Of a DNA stretch of 64,000 nt, positions 53,151-62,957 are shown one piece after another. This stretch comes from Leptotrichia buccalis C-1013-b. Its GTDB lineage: Bacteria > Fusobacteriota > Fusobacteriia > Fusobacteriales > Leptotrichiaceae. The DNA lies in contig NC_013192.1 of the NCBI RefSeq assembly GCF_000023905.1, forward strand, positions 1,798,001 to 1,862,000. The letters are read 5' to 3'. Positions within the stretch are counted from its first letter, which is position 1, and each line of letters opens with the position of its first letter. The notes under the pieces are model-generated. The model did no database searches. It saw only the letters and a program-made list of their open reading frames with translations, and was not told where the DNA came from. Position numbers and translations under genes: made by a program.

Positions 53151-55517
53151 TTAGAATGATTGTCCAAAGCTAAAGTAGAATTTACCTTTATCTTTTTTCT
53201 CACCTTTTTTCTCAGGATCCATAGGCCAACCATAATCAAATCTTAACGGTCCAATTGGCGTATTTAATCTTACCCCAACTCCATAACCTTTTTTAAGTTC
53301 TTTAAAGTCATGAGCTTCTTTTCTATTTGGTTTGTATACTCTCTTACCTGTAACGGGATCTCTTCCTTCTCTTTGCCAAGCATTACCTATATCAAAAAAT
53401 GCTACTAATTGTATTGTATCATTAATTTTTGTTCTATTTTCAATTGTTGCATGGAACTTGTCATATCCATCAAATGCTCCAGAGTCGTATCCACGAAGTG
53501 ATTCTGCTCCACCAATACTGAATTTTAAGGCTTCAGGAGTTCCGCTTCCAGTTTTACCCCAAGCTACTCTATATGCCATTACGTTTTTCTCACCAAAGAA
53601 AGTTGGATGGTAAGCTCTTAAATCTGCTTCAAATTGATCATACTGTCTAGGATCTTTTATAAGTTCTCCTCTTTCGTATGACAATGTTGCATAAATACCT
53701 TTAGTAGGACTATAGTCATTATCTCTTGTGTTATAAATCAACATTGGAGTAAGCGCAACTAAATTATATTTATCATTTACCGTTTTATTTCCAAACAACT
53801 CTTTAAAATGTTCATATCTTGCAGACAATCTTACAAAGATATCACTATTTAATCCTTTACCAATTGTCCAACGTGTTCCTATTCTTTTAACTTTTTCCAC
53901 TTCGTCTTTTTCTGCGTTATCATCGACAGATTCTGTCCAATAAGCCGATCCTCCAGCTTGAACTCGTTCAGTTCCTCTTAGCCAAGGATCAAACCAGCTT
54001 AATTCAAATGTTTTATCTCCTTTATTTGAAGCTGACAAAGTAATCGCAGCATCCTGTGCTCTTCCTAGGAAATTTGAATCTGATAATTTAACTTCTCCTA
54101 CCAATCCTACAGAAGTTCCATACGAAATACTTCCGTTAATTGTAGTTGTAGGTCTTTCTTCTACTACAAATTCTACAATTCTTGCATTTGGATCTTCTTC
54201 TTTTCCTCCAATTTTTGGTACAATTGAAGTAAATATTCCCGTTCTGTAAAGTTCTTTAAGTGTTGCTGCCACATTTTTCTCTTCAAATATGTCTCCTGGA
54301 ATTATTTTTTGATATCTTTCAAATACATATGGTTTTGTTCTTAAAGTCGTATGTTTTAAAGATTGTCTTTCATTATCTCTCTTAGATGGGGCTTTCGAAT
54401 ATTCAACAGAATCTACAACTCCTTCCGTTAATCCAAGGTTTAGAATTCCATCTTCTGAAACATTTATTGATTCAATTCTCACAAGAGTGTATCCATTTTT
54501 GTTGTATAAATCAAGTATTCCATTGTCATCAGGATCTAGCAAGTTGCTGTTTAAGATTTCACCAACTTTTACTTTTAAGGCTTTTCCTATTTCTTCATTT
54601 GAGAATAAAGTATTTCCTTCAAAATTCATACCTTGTATAATTGGATTTTCTCGAACTTCGTAAAGAACTGATACAGTATTGTCAGCTTTTCTATCAATTT
54701 TTGGCTCAACTGCTGAAAAATATCCTGATTTGAATATTTTTTGCGCTCCATCAATTGCTTTTTGCGGTATAAAGATATCTCCAGATTTTATAGGAAGATC
54801 TTTTAGATAATCTTCTTTGTTAAGTAGCTTAGTACCTTGAATATCTACAGTTGTTACTGTGTAGTTTGTTTCTCTTTTCAGTTCTTGCTGTAATTGCTGT
54901 CTTTTTAAAATTTCTCCTGCATTTTGAGCTTCACTTACTTCAACCGCTATATTTACATTATTTCCTTCAGCTTGTGGGAAAACATTTACATCCGCTACAT
55001 ATCCTAGTCTTCTAAGTGACAGATAAATATCGCTTAAACTTTTATTTGAATAATCGTCTCCAGTTCTTACAGGAATTTGTGATGTTAACAATTCAGATGG
55101 TACTTCACCTGATGATTGTGAAAGATTAATTGAACCAACTTTGTAATCTATTTTTTGTTCTGGAATTTGTGGTAAATCTTTTTCTTTGTTTTTATTTTTG
55201 TTTTTAGCATTATTTTTAGTTTTTACTTTTTTTATTTTAATTTTTTTCCCTTTAACTTGAACTGATTCTATTTCATCGTCAAAAGTTAAACTATTTGCAC
55301 TGTTTACACTACTTGCTTCATTTTTTTCACTAACAGTATCAGCCGCTTCACTTTCCTCTTCACTAGAGGTGCTTTGATTATCTGCTAATTCATTAGTTCC
55401 ATTAGTTCCAATTATTTTGCTTTTTTCTTCTGCCTGTGATAAATTATTCACAGAAACAAACAATGTTACCACAACAATTAAAGCATAAATTTTATTTTTC
55501 ACTTTTTGTCTTGACAT
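53151..55517 (-). CDS. bamA: Outer-membrane protein assembly factor BamA
   Basis: 788 residues. Signal peptide (about 1-29), then a long charged low-complexity linker rich in Lys/Asn (about 30-125), then POTRA repeats (for example YTVTTVDIQGTKLLNKEDYL, GMNFEGNTLFSNEEIGKALK) and a C-terminal barrel. ESLRGYDSG is the conserved L6 VRGF/Y motif, and the protein ends in Phe, the usual barrel signal. The Lys/Asn linker before the POTRAs is unlike the E. coli protein. Follows tamB by 8 bases. Confidence 0.94.
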   Translation of the reverse strand: MSRQKVKNKIYALIVVVTLFVSVNNLSQAEEKSKIIGTNGTNELADNQSTSSEEESEAADTVSEKNEASSVNSANSLTFDDEIESVQVKGKKIKIKKVKTKNNAKNKNKNKEKDLPQIPEQKIDYKVGSINLSQSSGEVPSELLTSQIPVRTGDDYSNKSLSDIYLSLRRLGYVADVNVFPQAEGNNVNIAVEVSEAQNAGEILKRQQLQQELKRETNYTVTTVDIQGTKLLNKEDYLKDLPIKSGDIFIPQKAIDGAQKIFKSGYFSAVEPKIDRKADNTVSVLYEVRENPIIQGMNFEGNTLFSNEEIGKALKVKVGEILNSNLLDPDDNGILDLYNKNGYTLVRIESINVSEDGILNLGLTEGVVDSVEYSKAPSKRDNERQSLKHTTLRTKPYVFERYQKIIPGDIFEEKNVAATLKELYRTGIFTSIVPKIGGKEEDPNARIVEFVVEERPTTTINGSISYGTSVGLVGEVKLSDSNFLGRAQDAAITLSASNKGDKTFELSWFDPWLRGTERVQAGGSAYWTESVDDNAEKDEVEKVKRIGTRWTIGKGLNSDIFVRLSARYEHFKELFGNKTVNDKYNLVALTPMLIYNTRDNDYSPTKGIYATLSYERGELIKDPRQYDQFEADLRAYHPTFFGEKNVMAYRVAWGKTGSGTPEALKFSIGGAESLRGYDSGAFDGYDKFHATIENRTKINDTIQLVAFFDIGNAWQREGRDPVTGKRVYKPNRKEAHDFKELKKGYGVGVRLNTPIGPLRFDYGWPMDPEKKGEKKDKGKFYFSFGQSF

Positions 55518-55525
55518 TTTTCCTC

Positions 55526-58500
55526 CTATTTTTTTAATGTATCGAGTTTTCTCTTTTTAAATATTTTTCTTAAAATATCTCCAAATGTGTCCGCTCTTGT
55601 CGAAAAATCAATTCCAAAATAATAATTTATTCTTGATCCATTAGTCATGTATACTTTGGACTTATTTATATTTTCTCCTCCAAGACGTAAATCTAAACCA
55701 TTTGTAACATTATAGCTAAGCCAGGCATTATAGCCTATAGGTTCCTTTCCTTCTGATTTTGAAGTTTGATACGGAAATTTCACAGCCGCATTCCAAAATA
55801 GTTTATCTTTATATAGATTATCCTGAAGCGTAAGCGTTGTAGATGCGTTATATCCTCCTTCTCTGGCTGAATTTACATTTGTTGAAACAGATACTTTAGA
55901 CAACCCTAACGTATCTCTAATTTTACCAGTTACTGATGAAAAAATCAACTCATTTAACGCACTGTTTACTAGAGAACCTGCAATTACCAGTCCATCAGCT
56001 GAATTGTCATCTCTTCTTGCACCATCTCCGACAATAGTATTAAATGCAAGCATTGATATGATTTCTTCACGAGTTTTTCCTGAAGAAGATGAAAAACTTA
56101 TTTTTGGATCATTTACGTTTCCACTTACATTTATTTCTATTCTATCTCCGTTTACTATTGTACTCGCATCGAATATTACAAAGGGATTGGTGATTGAAGT
56201 TGTTGTTCCATTCATAACTGGAACAAATCTTATTTCTGCACCGTCTATTTTAAAATCATTTCCATTTACTGAAAATGAACCTCTTGTAATCATATATTGT
56301 CCATCTATTCCGACTTGACCATTATCATAAGTGATTTCGGAATCTCCTTTTATTTTTCCCTTTATATTTTTTACAACACTTATATTAGGAATATTCAGTT
56401 TTACATTATTTCCAGTTCGTACATTCAGTTTAACACTATATTGCTTTAATATCTTGTCAATAACCTCTTCAACAACTCCCTCTACAATTGTCTTATCCTT
56501 TGATTTTTTTGCCTGTTCTTCATCAGATAAGGTTGTTGTTGTTTCAGTTTGAGAATTAAAATTTGGTAATTCTCTTATTTCTGCACTGTCAATGGTCAAA
56601 TCCCCGAATAATCTATTTTCTGTAAATATCGCATCTCCTGAAAGTGCCAGATCAATTCCTTTTCCATAACGGATTCCAACTTTATTAAGTGCCGCATTCA
56701 ATTCAATTTTTCCCAGTTCCAAACGTTTTGTCTTCATAAAATCTGCTGGAATTGTAGGGACATCCAAATTTCCTGTCACTTTAAAAGTTCCGCCATTATA
56801 TCCTCCATCTAGTCTATTCACGATAAGTTTATTATTTTTTAAATCAATATTGGCATTTACATTGTCTACAAGGGTCATTTGATCCTTTGTTTTATAATTG
56901 AAATTATCCAGCAGGATATGCCCTGTTGTAGATTCATTTGAGAAAATTGCATCTATATTTGCAATTCCGCTTGCCTGTTCTATATCTTTATTAACTCCTA
57001 AAAAATTTAAATTAAAATTTTTTGCAAGCATCGAAACATCGTATTTTATAGGTGCAAATTGAAAATATCCATTTACTAAGAGTGGATTATCTTCATATTC
57101 CAAATAAAACTGTCCTATATTTAAGGTTTTTTCATTAGCCTGAAGATCAATATCTACATTTTTTACAGGAAAACCGCTAAGTTTAACCGCATCTGACTTT
57201 ATTTGAAGTCCTGTTATGAATTTTTCAAAACTTCCACGATACATGAAACTAAGATCAATGTCTCCACTGTATCCCTTATCTTTCAAATCCTGTACCGAAT
57301 CAAGTGAAAATTTCTGATTTGCCAGCTTATAGTCGATATTTACGTTAGCCAAATCAAATTTTGTCTGTGTTTCAAATAGTATCTCATTATTATCTCCAAA
57401 AAATTTTAATTTTTTTATGTCGAATGTTCCGTATTTAAATAATTTGTCGATATTTCCATTGGAATATTCAAGATTTGCTACAATTTGTGGGATTCTATAA
57501 GTCTTTAAGCTTGTATTGTTTAAAGTTAGTTCACCTGACAAATTAAAATTGTTCAAATCACCTTTCAAACTAAGATCTGATTTTGTTCCAAATGTTAAAT
57601 CTGGCATATTTAGAAGTTTTGGAATATCAGGCTCTTTTAAAGTTAGTTTTATATCAGAAATTCCCGTTTTCAAATCATAAGTTCCAGATAGCTTATTTTC
57701 ACGTAAAGTTACGTTCTGAAAATCTATAACCCCATTTTTTATATTTAAAAAGGCATTTGTGTCACCTACATAATTTGAGTTTATAGTAGTCGGAGCTGCC
57801 GGCAATGAGATTGTTCCTGATAGCTTGTCAACAGTTCCTGACAAGTTTGCAGTTAAAACTCCAACGTTTAAGTTGATTTTTTGGCTGGAAGTATTATAAA
57901 GCATATAATCCTTTAATTGTGCATTTATATCCATTTTTCCAGTTTTTATATCAAATTTCCCGCTAGCTGTCAAATTTTCGTTTTGTATTTTTGAAATATT
58001 AACAACATTGTCTTTTATATTCAAGTTTCCTTTGACATTCTTTAAACGCTGATATCCAAACCAAAGTTCATCCATATTTGTATTAATTGTCATATCCAGA
58101 TTTTTCAAATCGTTAATTTTACCGTTTACACGTAACTTTTCGTATTCTGCAATATATTCCCCATAGGGACTGAAAAGTTCATATGCTCCCGAGAAATGAC
58201 TGCCTTTTCCACTAATTCTAGCTGTCACTGTCGCTGGTAATTTTGCTTTATTCAGTCCCTTAAAATTATAGCCATTTGCTCTTAGTTCCTGTGCAATGTC
58301 TACAGTTTTGGGAATACTTAACGTGTAAGAATGTTTCATATCTGAAGTTGTCGTTCCGGCAATGTTTACAATTGTTCCACCCTTTGTTCCTGCTGTTCCA
58401 ATTATTTTGTAGTTTCCATTGTGAATTTTGATATTTGTTCTTATTGTTTTAATAAATGGAACTGAAAGGTCCTTTAATTTTAAACGTAGTCTTCCTGAAC

Positions 58501-60106
58501 GCAAAACATTGGCTTCATTAAATTTCACAACTAGATTTTCAATATCTGGACTTACTACATAGCTGTTTCCACCGTAATTTACTTTTAGATAGCCTTTACT
58601 TCTGGCATTTATTACAACTGTTTGTTTTTTCGGATTTACAGTGTATCTTGCATTTAGAAGTCTGGAGTTTAGTGTTCCAGTTATGACGTTTTTGGATGAA
58701 ATTTTTGCATTTCCAGTGAATGTTTTTATGTCAAAATCTGAGCCTAGATTTTTTAGGACATAGTTTCCGCTTCCGTTTTTATTTTTCAAATCGTACACAA
58801 ATTTTCCAATTTTAACATCCTGATTGATTCTAAATCCTGAAATTTCTTCATTGAATACAAATGTCGTATTATTTAAAGTCACCTTATTATCTGCGATTTT
58901 CATTGCAGTTTTTACATTTTGGAAATTATAGTTCGAGATAGTTATGTTATCTGAAGAGAATTTTCCGTCAAGTGTAGCTTTTTTGCCTTTAATATCGACA
59001 TTTACGTCAAGATTTCCTGTAATTCCGCCTGTAGCAGTAAATTTCGTATCTTTTATCACTTTATATCGGGCAATTTCTTCAAAAGGAACATTATTAGCGT
59101 TTAATTTTAAATTCAGCTTGTTCTTTTCAGGAAGATAATCAAGTGCCAAAGATACTGGCTGTTCACTTAATTTAGTATCAGCTTTTACTGTAATTTTTTC
59201 TTTTTTCAAGTCAATTACAGCATTAACATTTTCGATATCGCCGTCAAAATCAACGTAGCTAAGTTTCCCATTTTTTATTTTCAGATTCCCCAGAACGTTC
59301 ATTTTTTTCTTGACTTTATTTTCACTTAATTTAAGCACTCCGTTCAATATTCCGCCTTTTACTTTTATCATATCAAGCGGTACATATTGTCCCAGTTCTT
59401 CCCTTATGCCAATGTTTCCAAAACTGAAATTCAGACGGAATTCCTTTCGCCGTTTATCGCTATTTTTCATTGTGTCAAACATTGAATAAATTGACTGTTT
59501 TGATTTTACAAGCTGCTTTAGTTCAATTTTTATCTGTTCCGTTGTTCCATCTTGATTTTTATTTCCAGAACCTTTTGCTACTAATGAAAATCCACGGGAT
59601 TTTGCTGTTTCCAGATTTCCACTTACTTTTACAAGCTTTTTCTGTATTTTTTTAGGAAAGCTTATGTCTGTATAATTTAGAACTGTATTGTGAATATGAA
59701 GTTTTCCTATTCTGCTTGTCGGATCAAATGTTTCCCGCTTTTTAGGATCTTTTTTTATTACGTGAAAAATATTGAAGTCATTATTTTTTCTACGTTCCAG
59801 ATTCACAACACCGTTATAGACGTCAATTCGGTTAAGTCTTGTCGGCATAAGCAAACTTATTCCAGCTGTAGTTTTTTTACCGTAAATGACTACTTTTCCT
59901 TTCATATCCTTAACTTTTAAATTATTAACCTGAAGTTTACTAAATCCGATAAGCCAGACGCCATTAAACTCAACATTCAGTCCACTACTTTTCAAAATTG
60001 AGGTCAGAACACTTTTAAAGTTTTTAGTTGAAATATAAAACTTTAACGCAAATAGAGACATTAGAAGAAAAACAAACACGATTAAAGATTTCTTTATGTA
60101 TTTCAT
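55526..60106 (-). CDS. tamB: TamB-family translocation/assembly module protein
   Basis: About 1526 residues from the ATG at 60106, which has an upstream AGGAGG (13 bases away); a frame start at 60160 with a poor site would add 18 residues. One N-terminal membrane helix (KSLIVFVFLLMSLFALKF) anchors a very long beta-rich AsmA/TamB-type body of bridge-like repeats (NVNAVIDLKKEKITVKADTK and similar), ending in the conserved DUF490 region (KLNIPNISVVKNIKGKIKGD, FVIFDASTIVNGDRIEINVS). These proteins span the periplasm and move lipids or help barrel insertion. Directly precedes bamA. Confidence 0.92.
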   Translation of the reverse strand: MKYIKKSLIVFVFLLMSLFALKFYISTKNFKSVLTSILKSSGLNVEFNGVWLIGFSKLQVNNLKVKDMKGKVVIYGKKTTAGISLLMPTRLNRIDVYNGVVNLERRKNNDFNIFHVIKKDPKKRETFDPTSRIGKLHIHNTVLNYTDISFPKKIQKKLVKVSGNLETAKSRGFSLVAKGSGNKNQDGTTEQIKIELKQLVKSKQSIYSMFDTMKNSDKRRKEFRLNFSFGNIGIREELGQYVPLDMIKVKGGILNGVLKLSENKVKKKMNVLGNLKIKNGKLSYVDFDGDIENVNAVIDLKKEKITVKADTKLSEQPVSLALDYLPEKNKLNLKLNANNVPFEEIARYKVIKDTKFTATGGITGNLDVNVDIKGKKATLDGKFSSDNITISNYNFQNVKTAMKIADNKVTLNNTTFVFNEEISGFRINQDVKIGKFVYDLKNKNGSGNYVLKNLGSDFDIKTFTGNAKISSKNVITGTLNSRLLNARYTVNPKKQTVVINARSKGYLKVNYGGNSYVVSPDIENLVVKFNEANVLRSGRLRLKLKDLSVPFIKTIRTNIKIHNGNYKIIGTAGTKGGTIVNIAGTTTSDMKHSYTLSIPKTVDIAQELRANGYNFKGLNKAKLPATVTARISGKGSHFSGAYELFSPYGEYIAEYEKLRVNGKINDLKNLDMTINTNMDELWFGYQRLKNVKGNLNIKDNVVNISKIQNENLTASGKFDIKTGKMDINAQLKDYMLYNTSSQKINLNVGVLTANLSGTVDKLSGTISLPAAPTTINSNYVGDTNAFLNIKNGVIDFQNVTLRENKLSGTYDLKTGISDIKLTLKEPDIPKLLNMPDLTFGTKSDLSLKGDLNNFNLSGELTLNNTSLKTYRIPQIVANLEYSNGNIDKLFKYGTFDIKKLKFFGDNNEILFETQTKFDLANVNIDYKLANQKFSLDSVQDLKDKGYSGDIDLSFMYRGSFEKFITGLQIKSDAVKLSGFPVKNVDIDLQANEKTLNIGQFYLEYEDNPLLVNGYFQFAPIKYDVSMLAKNFNLNFLGVNKDIEQASGIANIDAIFSNESTTGHILLDNFNYKTKDQMTLVDNVNANIDLKNNKLIVNRLDGGYNGGTFKVTGNLDVPTIPADFMKTKRLELGKIELNAALNKVGIRYGKGIDLALSGDAIFTENRLFGDLTIDSAEIRELPNFNSQTETTTTLSDEEQAKKSKDKTIVEGVVEEVIDKILKQYSVKLNVRTGNNVKLNIPNISVVKNIKGKIKGDSEITYDNGQVGIDGQYMITRGSFSVNGNDFKIDGAEIRFVPVMNGTTTSITNPFVIFDASTIVNGDRIEINVSGNVNDPKISFSSSSGKTREEIISMLAFNTIVGDGARRDDNSADGLVIAGSLVNSALNELIFSSVTGKIRDTLGLSKVSVSTNVNSAREGGYNASTTLTLQDNLYKDKLFWNAAVKFPYQTSKSEGKEPIGYNAWLSYNVTNGLDLRLGGENINKSKVYMTNGSRINYYFGIDFSTRADTFGDILRKIFKKRKLDTLKK

Positions 60107-60487
60107 CTCACGTTTCTTACCTCCTCTTCTGCTTTTTTTGAAAAGGATAATTATTTTCATTGTCCTAATTTCTACTATTTTCTTTTATTTTTTCGTCTTT
60201 TGAATTATCACAATTGAAATTATGAATATTCGATGTAACGAATGAATAAAGAAAATATCTTTTTTATTTTACCACAATTTTTCATAAAAATCTATTATTA
60301 TTATACGTTTTTTTCCCTTAGACTGTATTAAAATCTAAAAATCATTATATTTTAACTTTTTTCTAATATTTTTTATTAATCAATGTTATGTTTTATTTTT
60401 TATAAAATTACATTATTTACTAATTTTATTTTTAATTTTAAAAAAAAGACTGTTCTACTTTAAAACAGCCGTTGTTTAACTTAAAAA
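60107..60487. other. Gap between vanW and tamB
   Basis: About 380 AT-rich bases. It holds the vanW terminator (60440-60470) and must hold the tamB-bamA-lpxD promoter on the minus strand; I see no convincing box pair and no gene. Confidence 0.5.
60440..60470 (-). terminator. Terminator after vanW
   Basis: GGCTGTT and AACAGTC on the minus strand pair (one G-U) around a 9-base loop and are followed by TTTTTTTT. Confidence 0.8.
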
Positions 60488-61333
60488 TTATTTTTCTTCT
60501 TTTATCAATTCTTTTGGAATTAAATCATAATCATACATTACCATCGAATTGTTGTCCCAGATAAGTTCCTTACTCAAGATATTTTCTGTTGTTTTTTCAA
60601 TGGCATTTCTATAAATTTTAGAGCTTCTGTAGTATTTATCGCCTTTTTTTCTAAAATGATGATTTTCTTCAACTAATTCATATTTCCAAGGAAATTCTGT
60701 TTCACTTCTTAATTCCGCCTTTAATTTCCCATCTTCACACCATACAAATAATTGTATATTCTGGTCGGAATTATTTTTAAATCGGTAATCGATGTAATTG
60801 TATGAAACTGATGTTCCTGAGCTGAATGGAATTCTGTTTTTTTCTGCACTTGGATCCAGAGCGTCAGAATGAGTGTGAAGTTCCACTATTTCTAACGGAC
60901 TGTGCAAAATTAGCCAATTTATCGTATTTCCAAGATTACAAAGTCCTCCACCGATTCCAGGCTTTATTTTCCCTTTTGATATGATACGTCCTGCTTTATA
61001 GCCTTTTTTTCTTGTTGCTTTTCCAACTGTTTTCCAGAAAGAGAAAGTTTCACCTGGACGAATTATTATTCCGTTAATTTTGCTGCTTGCCAGTTCCAGA
61101 TTCACTGCCTTGTTTTCTTGAAGAATTGGGTCGATTCCTTTTCCTTTTCTTATGATGTTAGAACTGTGAGTTGAAATGATATTTGGTAATTTTTCTTCTT
61201 TTTTAGTTTTTGCAAATTTTTCTTTTGAGAAAAAATCTTTTATGTTTCGCTTTGCGATTTCCTTGTGAAGAGAAATTGTGTAATAAAATGGGTGAATATC
61301 ACAAAAATTTCTTCTTCTATTTCCATTTGACAT
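60488..61333 (-). CDS. VanW-family protein
   Basis: 281 residues. INGIIIRPGETFSFWKTVGK, KPGIGGGLCNLGNTINWLIL then HSPLEIVELHTHSDAL and YNYIDYRFKN are the VanW domain. The family is found in some vancomycin-resistance operons but its biochemical role is unknown; here no van genes are nearby. No signal peptide. Last gene of the set 62565-60488, followed by a terminator. Confidence 0.92.
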   Translation of the reverse strand: MSNGNRRRNFCDIHPFYYTISLHKEIAKRNIKDFFSKEKFAKTKKEEKLPNIISTHSSNIIRKGKGIDPILQENKAVNLELASSKINGIIIRPGETFSFWKTVGKATRKKGYKAGRIISKGKIKPGIGGGLCNLGNTINWLILHSPLEIVELHTHSDALDPSAEKNRIPFSSGTSVSYNYIDYRFKNNSDQNIQLFVWCEDGKLKAELRSETEFPWKYELVEENHHFRKKGDKYYRSSKIYRNAIEKTTENILSKELIWDNNSMVMYDYDLIPKELIKEEK

Positions 61334-61338
61334 AATAG

Positions 61339-61875
61339 TTACTCCTTCTCTTTTACAATATTTCCAATTCTATTTTGATATTTTTTACTTCTTTTATAAA
61401 ATCCAAGAATTATTTTTTCCAGCTGCCTTCTTTTACCAATTTTAATCTCATTGCCCTTATCCATATATTTTACAAGAATACTAGCTATACCGCTTCTGTT
61501 AGCTCCCAAAACATCTGTAAAAACCTGATCGCCTATAACCACAGCTTCTTTCTTTTTCAAATTTAACATTTCCAGCGATTTTAAATAATTTGGAACACTT
61601 GGCTTTTTGGCATCGTGTATGTAAAGTGAATCAATGTTTTCAAGAAATTTTTACACTCTTTTTTCACTATTATTTGATAATACAAGTGTCTTAAAACCTA
61701 TTTTCTGCACCTCTTTAAATAATTCGTCGATTTCCCTTGTGGAATCTTCCCCATGATGCACTAATGTATTGTCAATGTCGAATATAAGCCCTCTATACCC
61801 TTTTTCATACAATTTTTTATAATCAATAGAAAAAACACTTTCAACATATTCATATGGATAAAATATTTTTAACAT
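61339..61875 (-). pseudogene. YqeG-family HAD phosphatase, interrupted by an in-frame TAA
   Basis: Two frames in the same register: 61651-61875 (FDIDNTLVHHGED with the DxD nucleophile pair, then VLSNNSEKRV) and, after a TAA at 61651-61653, readable codons KFLENIDSLYIHDAKKPSV and on to VVIGDQVFTDVLGANRSG (motif IV). Together they form a normal ~178-residue YqeG/YrfG-like HAD-IIIA phosphatase. A single AAA-to-TAA change would explain the break. An internal ATG at 61569 could start the distal part, but it would lack the nucleophile. Flanked tightly by intact genes. Confidence 0.8.
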
Positions 61876-61896
61876 TCAGTTCTCCCATTAAAATTT

Positions 61897-62565
61897 TTAT
61901 TGTTTAACATATTCACAAACCTTGTTAATCTGCTCTTCAAAACTTCCGTCAAACTTATTTTCAAAAAATGCACTTCCAATCGTAAATGACCACGGATTAA
62001 TATTTTTCAGCTCATCAAGCCTTTCATATCCATTTACACTTCCAGCTATGCACACTGGAGCATTTACTTCCAGAACAAATCTTTCATTCAGTTCAACTGT
62101 ATTTCCAGTATATCTGTAACCTAGCAAATCAAATCCATATACGCCTTTTTTTAAATATTCATTAGCTTCTTTGATGATTTCATCAATTTCTCCTTCAAGA
62201 ATAGATGGACGCTCCGTAACGTTTCCCACAAATGGCATATATCTTAGATTATTTTTCTTGCAAAATTCATTAATCGAATCAAAAAACATAGTTCCCATAA
62301 GAATATCACAGCCACATTCCAAAGCAATTTTTGATCCTTCCAGACCTTCCTTTTCTGTATATTCCACAACTTCAAGAAATGTAGTTTTCCCACATTCCTT
62401 CATATATTTGTATAAATTTTTCATCTGTTCTATCGGAAGAGATTTTTCTTTAAATCCCCAAAATTTCGCGTCAGAATTTTTACATTTTTCAAAAATTTCA
62501 TGAGCGTTATTCACAGTTTCATCATTATGAGTCAACATTACGATTAAATTTAAACTATTTTTCAC
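61897..62565 (-). CDS. TIM-barrel protein of unknown function
   Basis: 222 residues. The strand pattern and the late PVCIAGSVNGYERLDELK followed by FTIGSAFFENKF resemble the standard phosphate-binding sites of HisA/TrpF/TrpC-type barrels. The charged core residues that define a named enzyme are not clear to me. It begins an operon with the YqeG-type gene and vanW. Confidence 0.6.
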   Translation of the reverse strand: MKNSLNLIVMLTHNDETVNNAHEIFEKCKNSDAKFWGFKEKSLPIEQMKNLYKYMKECGKTTFLEVVEYTEKEGLEGSKIALECGCDILMGTMFFDSINEFCKKNNLRYMPFVGNVTERPSILEGEIDEIIKEANEYLKKGVYGFDLLGYRYTGNTVELNERFVLEVNAPVCIAGSVNGYERLDELKNINPWSFTIGSAFFENKFDGSFEEQINKVCEYVKQ

Positions 62566-62957
62566 GTAACTCCCTTTCCAAATTTGATAAATTTAACTCT
62601 TATTTTTTATTTTAATTATTTTATACAAAATAATAGCATATATATCACTAAAAATCAAATTTTTTCCTTATTTTAGACGATTATCCGTATGTTGTTAAAA
62701 TAATTTTTACTTTTTTTAAAGTTTTTATATAATTTTATATTTAAAGAATTTTTAGATTAATTTTAATATATTCTACATTATTATCTCAAAAAATATTTTT
62801 ATAATCAAAATAAATTTATTGACTTTTTGTATAACACATGTTATATTATTATACATCAAAATATGAAATGATTTTAAATTTAACAATTTTTAATTTTATT
62901 ACAAGATTTAAACTTTATTTGTAAAAAATATAAATTTAAAAAACGAGGAGATTAAAT
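62566..62957. other. Divergent promoter region
   Basis: 392 very AT-rich bases between divergent genes. The plus-strand promoter and dyad of the FadL gene are described separately. The minus promoter for the gene starting at 62565 is not identified. The plus transcript would carry a leader of about 100 bases. Confidence 0.5.
62819..62847 (+). promoter_or_regulatory. Promoter of the FadL-type gene with overlapping dyad
   Basis: TTGACT (62819-62824) and TATATT (62842-62847) are 17 bases apart. TATAACA-CA-TGTTATA (62830-62845) is a 16-bp near-perfect palindrome covering the spacer and the first half of the -10 box, where a bound repressor would block RNA polymerase. Confidence 0.6.

Noticed and set aside
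60107-60160. tamB start at 60160
   Set aside because: It has only a weak AGGA two bases from the ATG, whereas the ATG at 60106 follows AGGAGG and starts directly at the membrane anchor; still uncertain because that spacing is long.
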